Shown in pieces: positions 8,063-16,087 of a DNA stretch of 29,939 nt. A program made the position numbers and the translations under genes. The stretch's first letter is position 1. Every line of letters begins with the position of its first letter. The stretch is from T1Sed10-7 sp047921175 (GTDB lineage Bacteria > Actinomycetota > Nitriliruptoria > Nitriliruptorales > Nitriliruptoraceae). The DNA lies in the NCBI GenBank assembly GCA_047921175.1, contig JBLRWQ010000035.1:1-29939 (forward strand), in the 5' to 3' direction. Below the pieces are notes generated by a model. The model did no database searches and was not told the DNA's origin. It was given only the letters and a program-made list of their open reading frames with translations.

Positions 8063-9850
8063 TCAGTGGCCGACGAGCACGGTCACGAGGAACCCGGCCA
8101 GTGTGGCCAGCCCGCTCGCACTGCCGCTGCGCGCGAAGGCCTCGGGCAGCATGGTCTCGGCGATCACCGTGATCATCGCCCCGGTGGCGATCCCGCGGAT
8201 GGCTGCGGACAGCGCCGGTGACGCGCCTGCGAACACCAGCGCACCGATGCCCGCGCCGACGGCAGCGGCCACCAGGAGCGAGGACCACAGCAGCAGGATC
8301 CGACGCCAGCCCCAGCCCTGCTCATGCATCCCGACCGACGAGGACAGGGCTTCCGGGTAGTTGGAGAGGAACAGCCCGACGAGCAGCGAGCTGCCACCGA
8401 CCGCGGCCGTGGCCTCGGCACCGATGACGAACGACTCGGGGATGCCGTCGAGCATCAGCCCGAGCCAGATCGCCATCGGCGCGGCGCGTTCTGCAGTGGT
8501 CGCGCGGACCTCCGGTGCCGGCCGCGCGTCGGCGACGGACCGCATGGCACGCCGGGCCCACAGCTCGGCCTGCTGTGGGGCGGCGCCCTGCTGCTCGCGG
8601 AGGTAGCGGCGCACGTCCGGCTGCTCCAGGTAGCGCTGGACCGCCGCGCGGAACCCGGGCAGGTCGGTGAGCAGCTCCGGTAGGTCCGCCCGACGCAGCA
8701 CCCAGACGGTGACGTCGGTGGTCGCCACCGCGGTCGCCACGTGGGGTGCCCCGGTGAAGAACGACAGGACGCCGAAGGCGTCGTCGGTCCGCAGTTGCTC
8801 GCCGGCATGCGGCCCGCCCTGGGTCACGAGCGAGACCTGGCCGGCCTCGAGCACGTACAGCCGGTCGGGGGCGTCGCCGGGGCGGAAGAAGCTGTGGCCC
8901 TGCGCGTGCTCCTTGCGCAGCAGGCGGTCGCCGATGCGCACGAGTTCCTCAGCGGGCAGCTCGGCGAACACCGGGATCCGACGGATCCGAGCGGCCCGTG
9001 CGACGAAGTCCCGGCCCGGATGGGGAGCCTCACGGGCGCGCACCGTGCCGTGGCCGTCGTCGGCCCGTACCCGCGCCACCCAGTCGTCCAACTCCCGGCT
9101 CGTCAGCCCGTGCTCCTCGGCGAGGTAGGTCAGGACCGTCTCGCTCGTCAGGTAGGTCTCCAGTCGATCGCGCAGCCGATCGGCCCGCTCCAGCACCTCC
9201 AGGAAGCGGGCACGGGGGATCTCCAGGACCTCGGTCGGGTCCGCCATGGCCACCGCGGAGGATCGATGCGGGGCCCCGGCGAGGAAGGACCGGAACCCGA
9301 AGACCGCCTGCTCGCCCAGCTCACGGGCGCCGTCGGGGTGGTCCAGCCGCACGCGCCCGCGCACGATCACGTGCAGGGCTTCGGCGGGGTCGCCCTGACC
9401 GTAGATCAGTCGACGCTCCGGGTACTCGACGATCGCGCCGACAGCCGCGAGCAGGTCGAGCTCACGGTCGGGGAGCCCGTCGAACACCTCGACGCGTTCG
9501 AGGTGGTCGAGCAGCCGACGGCGGCGTCGCCGCTCGCGCTGCTCGGCGTAGACCAGCGTGGTGGAGGCCTTGCGCAGGAACCCCCCACGGGCGTTGATGC
9601 CGCGGTTCAACGCCTCGAAGGCCAGCCCACCGATCACCGCACCCGCGACCAGGGGGCCGGCCTGGTCCACCTCGAGCATCGGCGCGACGATGCCGATCGT
9701 CACCGCAGCCAGGAGCGCCCCGGCGCCGAAGGCGGTCAGGATCCCGAGCATCCGGTCGGCCGGCTGCCAGAACCGGGCGGTCAACGCACCCAGCGGCAGC
9801 GACACGGCACTGAGCGCACCGAGCCCGATCGCCAGCACCAGGGGGGACAC
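8063..9850 (-). CDS. ZIP-type metal transporter with two inserted cyclic-nucleotide-binding-like domains
   Basis: This 595-aa membrane protein has a rare architecture. Helices 1-3 of a ZIP-like transporter lie at about 2-24, 33-57 and 66-84. Two CRP-type cNMP-binding folds follow at about 113-225 and 290-400, then helices 4-8 (about 457-480, 488-505, 519-541, 547-570, 577-594). ZIP signature regions appear as LDGIPESFVIG in helix 4 and SNYPEALSSS in helix 5. The His usually three residues before PE is Asp468 in helix 4 and Ser496 in helix 5. The first cNMP fold keeps an Arg in its phosphate-binding cassette (PHRSSAV, Arg196); the second has Val371 there. I infer ligand-controlled metal or other cation movement. 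I chose GTG 9850, with GGAGG 7 nt upstream; the longer upstream extension has no domain. Confidence 0.75.
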   Translation of the reverse strand: MSPLVLAIGLGALSAVSLPLGALTARFWQPADRMLGILTAFGAGALLAAVTIGIVAPMLEVDQAGPLVAGAVIGGLAFEALNRGINARGGFLRKASTTLVYAEQRERRRRRRLLDHLERVEVFDGLPDRELDLLAAVGAIVEYPERRLIYGQGDPAEALHVIVRGRVRLDHPDGARELGEQAVFGFRSFLAGAPHRSSAVAMADPTEVLEIPRARFLEVLERADRLRDRLETYLTSETVLTYLAEEHGLTSRELDDWVARVRADDGHGTVRAREAPHPGRDFVARAARIRRIPVFAELPAEELVRIGDRLLRKEHAQGHSFFRPGDAPDRLYVLEAGQVSLVTQGGPHAGEQLRTDDAFGVLSFFTGAPHVATAVATTDVTVWVLRRADLPELLTDLPGFRAAVQRYLEQPDVRRYLREQQGAAPQQAELWARRAMRSVADARPAPEVRATTAERAAPMAIWLGLMLDGIPESFVIGAEATAAVGGSSLLVGLFLSNYPEALSSSVGMHEQGWGWRRILLLWSSLLVAAAVGAGIGALVFAGASPALSAAIRGIATGAMITVIAETMLPEAFARSGSASGLATLAGFLVTVLVGH

Positions 9851-9934
9851 CGCTCGCCTCCGTTCGTCCGGGGAGGCTCGCTCCAGCCTAGGTGTCGCGC
9901 GGCGTGGCCCGGCGGGCGGTGACGGATCCGACCC

Positions 9935-9964
9935 TTGACAGCACACCACGCCGCTCGTTATGGT
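9935..9964 (+). promoter_or_regulatory. Promoter of the M24 / E1 / ALDH operon
   Basis: A perfect -35 TTGACA (9935-9940) is separated by 18 bp from -10 TATGGT (9959-9964). The TATGGTGCAACG string is identical to that of the sugar ABC operon promoter at 16012-16023. The LacI-type palindrome starts 16 nt after the first base of the -10 in both cases. Any start codon of the M24 gene must lie downstream of this promoter. Confidence 0.8.
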
Positions 9965-9974
9965 GCAACGGAGA

Positions 9975-9986
9975 GCAAACGATTGC
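9975..9986. promoter_or_regulatory. LacI-family operator O1
   Basis: The core GCAAACGATTGC fits the palindrome GCAAnCGnTTGC with a central CG, typical of LacI-family repressors. A wider repeat, GGTGCAA (9963-9969) and TTGCACC (9983-9989), overlaps it. Located at or just after the expected transcription start, it would block initiation. It shares its core with the sites at 15858 and 16028. Confidence 0.75.
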
Positions 9987-10035
9987 ACCCCGGTGTCGCA
10001 CCACGGTGCACGTGTGTCAGGATGGGAGGCGGTTC

Positions 10036-11298
10036 GTGACCGCGACAAGTCCGGAGTTCGCCCAGTCCGCGATCGCAGCGCCGGGTATCCAGGGGGTCGA
10101 CTGGGAGGCGCGCGTCGACTTCCACCGGCTCCGCGATCACCGGCTCGCCCGCGCTCGTCAGGCGCTGGAGGCGAGCGACCTCGGTGCGCTGCTCGTGTTC
10201 GAGAGCAGCAACATCCGCTACCTGACCAGCACCCACATCGGGACGTGGGGCTACAACAAGACCGAGCGGTGGGCCCTGCTCACCCGCACGGGGGAGCCCT
10301 GGATCTGGGACTTCGGGTCCGCGGCGAAGAACCACCGGTTGCACTCCCCGTGGCTGCGATCGGAGCAGTCGCGGGGTGGCAACGCCGGCCTGCAGGGCGC
10401 CATCGCGCCCGGAGGCGGGCTACCCACCGGCGCCGCGCAGGAGATCGCCGCGGTCCTGCGTGACGAAGGCGTCGCGGACCTGCCGGTCGGGGTCGACGTG
10501 ACCGAGATCCCGTTCCTCCGGGCGCTGGAGGCGGAGGGCCTCGATGTCCGCGACGGCCAGCAGGTCATGCTGGACGCGCGGGAGATCAAGAACGTCGACG
10601 AGATCCTGCTGCTGTCCCAGGCGGCGTCCATGGTGGACGGCGTCTACCACGACATCTACGAGGCGCTGAAGCCGGGCGTGCGCGAGTCCGACATCGTCGC
10701 GCTGGCGACCAAGCGGCTGTTCGAGATGGGCTCCGAGCAGGTCGAGGCCATCAACTCCATCGCCGGCGAGCGCTGCAGCCCGCACCCGCACGTGTTCTCG
10801 GACCGGCTGATCCGACCCGGTGACCAGGCGTACTTCGACATCATCCACGCCTTCAACGGCTACCGCACCTGCTACTACCGGACCTTCGCGGTCGGGCGGG
10901 CGACCCAGGCGCACCGGGACGCCTACAGCAAGGCGCGGGAGCTGATCGACGCCGCGATCGCGATGGTCAAGCCCGGGGTCGGAACCGACGAGATCGCCCG
11001 CCTGTGGCCGGACGCCACCGAGTTCGGGTTCTCCTCGGAGATGGAGGCCTTCGGGCTGCAGTTCGGTCACGGCCTCGGTCTCGGCCTCCACGAGCGGCCG
11101 GTGATCTCGAAGCTGAACTCGCTGGAGCAGCCCGTGGAGATCAAGGAGGGGATGGTCTTCGCGCTGGAGACGTTCTGGCCCGCGAACGACGGTCGCTCCG
11201 CCGCGCGCATCGAGGAGGAGGTCGTGGTCACCGCCGACGGTGCCGAGCTGCTGACGCTCTTCCCGGCCGAGGAACTCGTCGTCACCAACGCCTACTGA
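10036..11298 (+). CDS. M24-fold (creatinase / Xaa-Pro peptidase / DddP-like) protein
   Basis: This 420-aa protein has a creatinase-type N-terminal domain (about 30-185) and an M24 pita-bread domain (about 190-410). The N-terminal half (ALLVFESSNIRYLTS, then PWIWDF) recalls the DMSP lyase DddP. Expected metal ligands are Asp268, His345 (FGHGLGLGLH), Glu378 and Glu393. The second ligand Asp, 11 residues after Asp268, is Cys279 (YRTCYYRTF). It may use a modified metal site or none, as in creatinase, and a hydrolase or lyase acting on a small C-N or C-S compound is more likely than a peptidase. I chose GTG 10036, with GGGAGG 6 nt upstream and downstream of the promoter; the in-frame start at 9892 precedes the promoter. 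First gene of a LacI-controlled operon with E1 subunits and ALDH. Confidence 0.8.
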   Translation: MTATSPEFAQSAIAAPGIQGVDWEARVDFHRLRDHRLARARQALEASDLGALLVFESSNIRYLTSTHIGTWGYNKTERWALLTRTGEPWIWDFGSAAKNHRLHSPWLRSEQSRGGNAGLQGAIAPGGGLPTGAAQEIAAVLRDEGVADLPVGVDVTEIPFLRALEAEGLDVRDGQQVMLDAREIKNVDEILLLSQAASMVDGVYHDIYEALKPGVRESDIVALATKRLFEMGSEQVEAINSIAGERCSPHPHVFSDRLIRPGDQAYFDIIHAFNGYRTCYYRTFAVGRATQAHRDAYSKARELIDAAIAMVKPGVGTDEIARLWPDATEFGFSSEMEAFGLQFGHGLGLGLHERPVISKLNSLEQPVEIKEGMVFALETFWPANDGRSAARIEEEVVVTADGAELLTLFPAEELVVTNAY

Positions 11299-11309
11299 TC
11301 CGAGGGACC

Positions 11310-12329
11310 ATGTCGACCACGGAGATCCAGGAACCGACCCGCGAGCTGACCGAGGACGAGCAGCGTAGGCTCGCCCTGTACCGGCAGGTCGTGCGCATCC
11401 GCACCTTCGAGGAGCGCGCCTACCGGCTGTTCATGGAGGGGCTCGTCAAGGGCACCTCGCACCTCTCGCTCGGCATGGAGGGGATCGCTGCCGGCTTCGG
11501 CGAGGCGATGCGCGCCGACGACTACACCTTCTGCACCTACCGGGGGCACGCGCACACGCTGGCGCGGGGGACCCCGATGGCCGGGGTGATGGGCGAGCTG
11601 CTCGGACGGGCGACGGGCGTCTGCGGGGGCAAGGGTGGCTCGATGCACCTGACCAGCGTCGAGCATGGCGCGATGGGCTCCTACGCCATCATCGGCGCGC
11701 ACCTGCCGATCGCGAACGGGGCGGCGTGGTCCGCGCAGGCGCGGGGGTCCGGCCAGGTCGCCGTCTGCTTCTTCGGGGACGGCACGACCAACATCGGGGC
11801 GTTCCACGAGGCGCTCAACCTCGCCAAGGTGTGGAACCTGCCGGTCGTGTTCGTGTGCGAGAACAACCTCTACATGGAGTACACCGCGATCGGCGACGTG
11901 ACCGCCGTCGAGCACCCTGCCGCGGACCGGGCGTCGGCCTACGGCCTCGAGTCGATCATCGTCGACGGCAACGACCCCGACGCCGTGTTCGAGGTCGCCA
12001 CGACGGCGATCGAGCGTGCGCGGGCTGGGGGAGGACCGTCGCTGATCGAGGCGAAGACCTACCGCCACGGTGGCCACTCCCGCGCGGACCCGGGCAAGTA
12101 CCGGCCCGATGACGAGGTGGCCGCCTGGCTCGACCGCGATCCGATGCCGACCTACCGGGCGCGGCTCCTCGCGGACGGACTGGCCGAGGCGGCGCTGGTC
12201 GAGATCGAGACGGAGGCCGAGCGGGACGTCGACGCCGCGACCGACGCCGCACGCGCCGCGCCACCTCCGGACCTGCAGGCGGCCTACACCAACCTCTGGG
12301 CAGACGGAGGCGCATCGTGGCGGAACTGA
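11310..12329 (+). CDS. TPP-dependent 2-oxoacid/acetoin dehydrogenase E1 component, alpha subunit
   Basis: This 339-aa protein belongs to the PdhA/AcoA/BkdA1 family. The thiamine-diphosphate motif runs from GDG (156-158) to NN (185-186). Other landmarks are YRGH (78-81), GGKGGSMH (106-113) and YRHGGHSRADP near the C-terminal third, which holds the usual active-site loop. With the beta subunit it decarboxylates a 2-oxoacid, or cleaves acetoin, on TPP and passes the acyl group to a lipoylated E2. Start ATG 11310 is 11 nt after the M24 stop, with GAGGGA just upstream. Its 3' end overlaps the beta gene by 13 nt. No E2 or E3 gene is in the window, so partners must lie elsewhere or the pair acts without them. 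Length is typical for acetoin-type E1 alpha. Confidence 0.88.
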   Translation: MSTTEIQEPTRELTEDEQRRLALYRQVVRIRTFEERAYRLFMEGLVKGTSHLSLGMEGIAAGFGEAMRADDYTFCTYRGHAHTLARGTPMAGVMGELLGRATGVCGGKGGSMHLTSVEHGAMGSYAIIGAHLPIANGAAWSAQARGSGQVAVCFFGDGTTNIGAFHEALNLAKVWNLPVVFVCENNLYMEYTAIGDVTAVEHPAADRASAYGLESIIVDGNDPDAVFEVATTAIERARAGGGPSLIEAKTYRHGGHSRADPGKYRPDDEVAAWLDRDPMPTYRARLLADGLAEAALVEIETEAERDVDAATDAARAAPPPDLQAAYTNLWADGGASWRN

Positions 12330-13294
12330 TCACCTACCGGGACGCCGTCGCCAGGGCCCTGGCGCAGGAGATGCGCCACGATCCGAGCGTCTACTTCCTC
12401 GGCGAGGACGTGGCCGCCGCCGGCGGGGTCTTCAAGGCCACCAAGGGCCTGTTCGAGGAGTTCGGGCCCGAGCGCGTGCGCGACACGCCGATCTCCGAGG
12501 AGGCCATCCTCGGCGCGGCCATGGGTGCCGCCATGACCGGGCTGAAGCCGGTGGCCGAGATCATGTTCTCGGACTTCCTGGCCACCTGCTGGGATCTGGT
12601 CGCCGTCGAGATCCCGAAGACCCGCTACATGACCGATGGGCAGGTCACCATGCCGCTCGTGATCCGGACCGCCAACGGAGGTGGGCTGCGCTTCGGTGCG
12701 CAGCACTCCCAGGCGGTGGAGAACTGGGCGATGGCGATCCCCGGGCTGAAGGTCGTGGCGCCCTCCAACCCGAAGGACGTGATCGGCCTGCTCGCCGCGG
12801 CCATCCGCGACCCCGACCCGGTCCTGTTCTTCGAGCAGAAGTCGCTCTACCCCACCAAGGGCGAGGTCCCGGACGGGGAGATCGTCGATGAGCTCGGGGT
12901 CGCGACCACGATCCGGCCGGGCAGCGACGTCACCGTCGTCGCGCTCGCCTCGATGGTGCCGCGCGCCGTGGCTGCGGCGGAGGAGCTCGAGGGGCTCGGC
13001 ATCTCCGCCGAGGTGATCGACCTGCGCAGCCTGGTCCCGCTCGACACCGCGACGATCATCGAGTCGGTCAAGCGGACCAGCCGGCTCATCACCGTCGAGG
13101 AGAACCCGCGGCTGTGTGGCTGGGGTGCGGAGGTCGTCTCGATCGTGGGCGAGGAGTGCTTCTGGCACCTCGACGGCCCGCTGACCCGGGTGACCACACC
13201 CCACATCCCGCTGCCGAGTGCGGACGCGCTCGAGGACGAGTTCCTCCCCTCGGTCGATCGCATCGTCGCAGCCGCGCAGAAGGTGGTGCAGTGA
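12317..13294 (+). CDS. TPP-dependent 2-oxoacid/acetoin dehydrogenase E1 component, beta subunit
   Basis: This 325-aa protein belongs to the PdhB/AcoB family (transketolase-like pyrimidine-binding plus C-terminal domain). Landmarks are GEDVAAAGGVFKAT near residue 29, RDTPISEEAILGAAMGAAM, FSDF, and GAQHSQAVENW with the conserved active-site His. The C-terminal domain includes LGVATTIRPGSDVTVVAL and IDLRSLVPLD. It forms the heterotetramer with the upstream alpha subunit. GTG 12317 has GGAGG 6 nt upstream and lies inside the end of the alpha gene, so the two are translationally coupled. Its stop overlaps the ALDH start as GTGA. The exact 2-oxoacid or acetoin substrate cannot be told from sequence. 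Confidence 0.9.
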   Translation: MAELITYRDAVARALAQEMRHDPSVYFLGEDVAAAGGVFKATKGLFEEFGPERVRDTPISEEAILGAAMGAAMTGLKPVAEIMFSDFLATCWDLVAVEIPKTRYMTDGQVTMPLVIRTANGGGLRFGAQHSQAVENWAMAIPGLKVVAPSNPKDVIGLLAAAIRDPDPVLFFEQKSLYPTKGEVPDGEIVDELGVATTIRPGSDVTVVALASMVPRAVAAAEELEGLGISAEVIDLRSLVPLDTATIIESVKRTSRLITVEENPRLCGWGAEVVSIVGEECFWHLDGPLTRVTTPHIPLPSADALEDEFLPSVDRIVAAAQKVVQ

Positions 13295-14754
13295 CCCAGC
13301 AGGCCCTGCCGTTCCCAGCACTCCCCACCGGCCTCTACATCGCAGGACGGTGGCGGGACGCATCCGACGGTGGCCGCCTCGAGGTGCACGACCCGGCCAC
13401 CGACGCGGTGCTCGCCGACGTCGCCAGCGCCACCCCGGAGGATGCGCGCGCGGCGGTGGATGCCGCGGCGGCAGCGGCGTCCGACTGGGCCGCGACCGCG
13501 CCGAGGGAGCGTGGGGAGATCCTGCGGCGGACCTACGAGCTCATGATCGAGCACCGGGACGCCCTCGCGCAGCTGATCGTGCTCGAGGGCGGCAAGAGCC
13601 GTCGCGACGCCGAGGGCGAGGTGACCTACGCGGCGGAGTTCTACCGCTGGTTCGCGGAGGAGGCCGTCCGCGCGGCCGGCCACGTGCAGACCGCCCCCGC
13701 CGGGGACCGGCGCATCCTGACGGTGCTGCAGCCGGTCGGCGTGTCGATCCTCGTCACCCCGTGGAACTTCCCGGCGGCCATGGCGACCCGCAAGATCGGT
13801 CCGGCGCTGGCCGCGGGCTGCACCGTCGTGCTCAAGCCGGCCGCCGAGACCCCGCTGACCGCGCTCGTGATCGCGCACCTGATGGAGGAGGCCGGGCTCC
13901 CGCCCGGGGTCGTGAACGTCGTCACGACCGCCGATCCCGGCCCGGCGGTCCGTGCCATGCTGGAGCACCCGGCGACCCGCAAACTCTCCTTCACCGGCTC
14001 CACCGAGGTGGGCCGCATCCTGCTCCGGCAGGCCGCGGAGCGCGTCCTCAACTGCTCGATGGAGCTCGGTGGCAACGCGCCCTTCATCGTGTTCGCCGAC
14101 GCGGATCTCGACGCCGCGGTCGAGGGTGCGATGGTGGCCAAGATGCGCAACGCCGGCGAGTCCTGCATCGCGGCCAACCGGTTCCTCGTCGAGGAGCCGG
14201 TCCTCGAGGGGTTCGCGGCCCGTCTGGCGGAACGGATGTCGGTCCTGAAGGTGGGGCCGGGCACGGACCCGGACAACGAGGTCGGGCCCATGATCAACGC
14301 CGGTGCGTGTGCCGACATCGCCGCCTCGGTTCAGCGCTCGGTCGAGGCGGGAGCCACGCTGCTCGCCGGCGGTGGTCCCCGGAGCGGTGCCGGGAGCTTC
14401 TTCGAGCCGACGGTGCTGAGCTCCGTCGCGGCTGACGACCCGATCCTCTCGCACGAGATCTTCGGTCCGGTCGCACCGGTGACGAGCTTCACGACCGAGG
14501 ACGAGGCGGTCCGGCTGGCCAACGACACCCCCTACGGACTGGCTGCCTACGTCTACACCGGTGACCTGGCGCGTGCGCTCCGCGTCGCTGAGCGCGTCGA
14601 CGCCGGGATGGTCGGGGTCAACCGGGGGTTCATCTCCGATCCGGCCGCGCCCTTCGGTGGCGTGAAGCAGAGCGGTCTCGGTCGGGAGGGTGGCCACGAG
14701 GGCCTGCTGGAGTTCCTCGAGGCCAAGTACATCGCGGTCGACTGGGACGCATGA
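13291..14754 (+). CDS. NAD(P)-dependent aldehyde dehydrogenase (succinate-semialdehyde dehydrogenase-like)
   Basis: This 487-aa ALDH-superfamily enzyme is closest by eye to the GabD / succinate-semialdehyde dehydrogenase group. Motifs are PWNFPAAMATRKIGPALAAG (157-176), LKPAAETPLTAL (181-192), FTGSTEVG (234-241), MELGGNAP with catalytic Glu258, and GESCIAANRF with catalytic Cys292. It oxidises an aldehyde to a carboxylic acid with NAD or NADP. GTG 13291 overlaps the E1 beta stop by 4 nt (GTGA), with AGAAGG just upstream, so it is the last gene of the LacI-controlled operon. It probably removes an aldehyde, semialdehyde or acetaldehyde-like product made by the upstream enzymes. A convergent lacI follows, with a shared terminator between them. 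Confidence 0.88.
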   Translation: MTQQALPFPALPTGLYIAGRWRDASDGGRLEVHDPATDAVLADVASATPEDARAAVDAAAAAASDWAATAPRERGEILRRTYELMIEHRDALAQLIVLEGGKSRRDAEGEVTYAAEFYRWFAEEAVRAAGHVQTAPAGDRRILTVLQPVGVSILVTPWNFPAAMATRKIGPALAAGCTVVLKPAAETPLTALVIAHLMEEAGLPPGVVNVVTTADPGPAVRAMLEHPATRKLSFTGSTEVGRILLRQAAERVLNCSMELGGNAPFIVFADADLDAAVEGAMVAKMRNAGESCIAANRFLVEEPVLEGFAARLAERMSVLKVGPGTDPDNEVGPMINAGACADIAASVQRSVEAGATLLAGGGPRSGAGSFFEPTVLSSVAADDPILSHEIFGPVAPVTSFTTEDEAVRLANDTPYGLAAYVYTGDLARALRVAERVDAGMVGVNRGFISDPAAPFGGVKQSGLGREGGHEGLLEFLEAKYIAVDWDA

Positions 14755-14816
14755 CGTCCGACCGGGGCGGGTGACGCCTGGCCGGGTCGCGAGTCGCCGG
14801 ACGCCCGGTCAGGACG
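14755..14816. terminator. Bidirectional terminator between ALDH and lacI genes
   Basis: An imperfect inverted repeat pairs CGTCCGACCGGGGCG (14755-14769) with CGCCCGGTCAGGACG (14802-14816), with single-base slips. It fills the 54-bp gap between the convergent genes and reaches into the last codons of lacI. It could stop transcription from both sides. Confidence 0.45.
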
Positions 14817-15834
14817 CCGGGTGCCAACCCAGCGTCGAGCGCCGCGGGACGAGCACCGGGGAGAGGGACACCAGGGTGCCAGGATCCCCATGATCGTCGA
14901 TCAGGCGGACCGCGGTGTCGGCGGCCATCCGCCCGAGCTCGTAGCCCGGGAGCCGGACCGTGGTGATCGGCGGATCCGTGAAGGCCGTCATCGGCGTGTC
15001 GTTGTAGCCGACGATGGCGACGTCCTCGGGGCACGACAACCCGTGATCGGCCAGGGCCTGGAGCGCGCCGAACGCCATCAGGTCGTTGTGCGCGAAGATC
15101 GCCGTCGGCCGCACCCGGTGCTGCGCGAGGAGCAGCTCCATGAGCCGACGACCCTCGAGCAGCACGGGGCGCTCCGCATCGTCGTCAACCTCGATGATGA
15201 CGATCCCGCGCTCCTCGAACGGGCGGCGGAAGCCGGCGCCACGTTCCCGGAAGGAGGACACCTCCGCTGGCCCGCGCAGCTGGGCGACCCGGCGGTGGCC
15301 GTGCTGTAGGAGGTGCTCCGCAGCCATCCGACCACCGAGCTCGTCATCGTGGGTGATGGCCGGGATGCCGGACCCCGGGAGGTGGCGGACGGCGAGCACG
15401 ACCGGCATCCGCTGCTGCGCCCGGAGCAGGGCCCGCTCGTCGCCGGTGCGCGCTCCGGTCACGATGACGGCATCGACACGCCGGGCGGCCAGGTTGTCGA
15501 GGACCCGGCTCATCCGAGCCGTGTCGTCCCGGCTCTCCGCGATCAGCGCCATCAGCCCCCGGTCGTCGAGGTGGTTCTCGATCCCACGTGCGACCGCCGC
15601 GATGTAGGGGTTACCGAGGTCGGCGACCACGACACCGAGGGTGTTGGTCCGCCCCCGGCGCAGCCCGCTCGCGACGGCATCCCCCTGGTAGCCGAGCTCC
15701 TCGGCGGCCGCGCGGACGCGCAGGACGGTGTCGTCCCGCACGAGCGAGCCCTTCGTCGGGTCGAGCGCGCGGGATGCGGTCGAGACGTGGACGCCGGCCT
15801 TCGCGGCGACGTCCTTGAGGGTGACCTTCGCCAC
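14809..15834 (-). CDS. LacI-family transcriptional repressor of the surrounding catabolic regulon
   Basis: This encodes a 341-aa LacI/GalR protein. The helix-turn-helix is at residues 5-25 (VTLKDVAAKAGVHVSTASRA), the hinge region covers about 45-62, and a periplasmic-binding-protein-like effector domain spans about 63-341 (LGVVVADLGNPYIAAVARGI, then AIFAHNDLMAFGAL and VAIVGYNDT). It should bind the GCAAnCGnTTGC palindromes found at 9975, 15858 and 16028 and be released by a sugar-like or related inducer. The long reading frame upstream is a shadow; I chose GTG 15834 because GGAGGGG lies 5 nt upstream and the HTH begins at residue 5. It lies between its two proposed target operons, divergent from the transporter genes and convergent with ALDH. 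Confidence 0.9.
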   Translation of the reverse strand: MAKVTLKDVAAKAGVHVSTASRALDPTKGSLVRDDTVLRVRAAAEELGYQGDAVASGLRRGRTNTLGVVVADLGNPYIAAVARGIENHLDDRGLMALIAESRDDTARMSRVLDNLAARRVDAVIVTGARTGDERALLRAQQRMPVVLAVRHLPGSGIPAITHDDELGGRMAAEHLLQHGHRRVAQLRGPAEVSSFRERGAGFRRPFEERGIVIIEVDDDAERPVLLEGRRLMELLLAQHRVRPTAIFAHNDLMAFGALQALADHGLSCPEDVAIVGYNDTPMTAFTDPPITTVRLPGYELGRMAADTAVRLIDDHGDPGTLVSLSPVLVPRRSTLGWHPAS

Positions 15835-15857
15835 GATGCCCCTCCGTGCACGTTGCT

Positions 15858-15869
15858 GCAAACGATAGC
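15858..15869. promoter_or_regulatory. LacI-family operator O2, autoregulatory
   Basis: GCAAACGATAGC differs by one base from O1 and sits within an 18-bp inverted repeat with GCTGC and GCAGC arms (15855-15872). It lies 24 nt upstream of the lacI start codon, between any promoter and the ribosome binding site, so negative autoregulation is likely. No convincing -35/-10 pair for lacI was found nearby. Confidence 0.65.
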
Positions 15870-15988
15870 AGCGCCCACCCCGGTTCGAGGGGGGATCGCC
15901 ACGCCGACCACGGGACCGGCTCCTGCACGGCTCTGGCGCCTCAGGCCCCGGATCGGACGCATCCCCGCCCGAGACCTGGAGATCCGCC

Positions 15989-16017
15989 TTGACAGTGGAG
16001 GCCGCCAGGCTTATGGT
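15989..16017 (+). promoter_or_regulatory. Promoter of the sugar ABC transporter operon
   Basis: A perfect -35 TTGACA (15989-15994), a 17-bp spacer and -10 TATGGT (16012-16017). The following bases GCAACG and the operator position match the M24 operon promoter at 9935. Confidence 0.8.
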
Positions 16018-16027
16018 GCAACGCATA

Positions 16028-16039
16028 GCAATCGATTGC
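16028..16039. promoter_or_regulatory. LacI-family operator O3
   Basis: GCAATCGATTGC is a perfect 12-bp palindrome and the best version of the consensus. It begins 16 nt after the first base of the -10, exactly as O1 does, covering the expected start of transcription of the ABC operon. O2 lies about 170 bp away, close enough for looping. Confidence 0.8.
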
Positions 16040-16087
16040 GGACCGGTGAGGTTCGCGATCGTGCGGACGGTGACTTGGGAGGGTGCC

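Noticed and set aside
9886..9891. Possible -10 (TAGGCT, minus strand) for the ZIP-fusion gene
   Set aside because: No -35-like sequence lies 16-19 bp upstream, so it was not listed as a promoter.
8741..9922. 393-codon plus-strand open frame opposite the ZIP-fusion gene
   Set aside because: It is an antisense shadow with no recognisable domain; the minus-strand reading has clear cNMP and transmembrane regions.
10022..10039. Five-codon ORF (Met-Gly-Gly-Gly-Ser-stop) overlapping the M24 GTG start
   Set aside because: It has no ribosome binding site of its own, and its codons coincide with the Shine-Dalgarno sequence of the M24 gene, so it is most likely chance.
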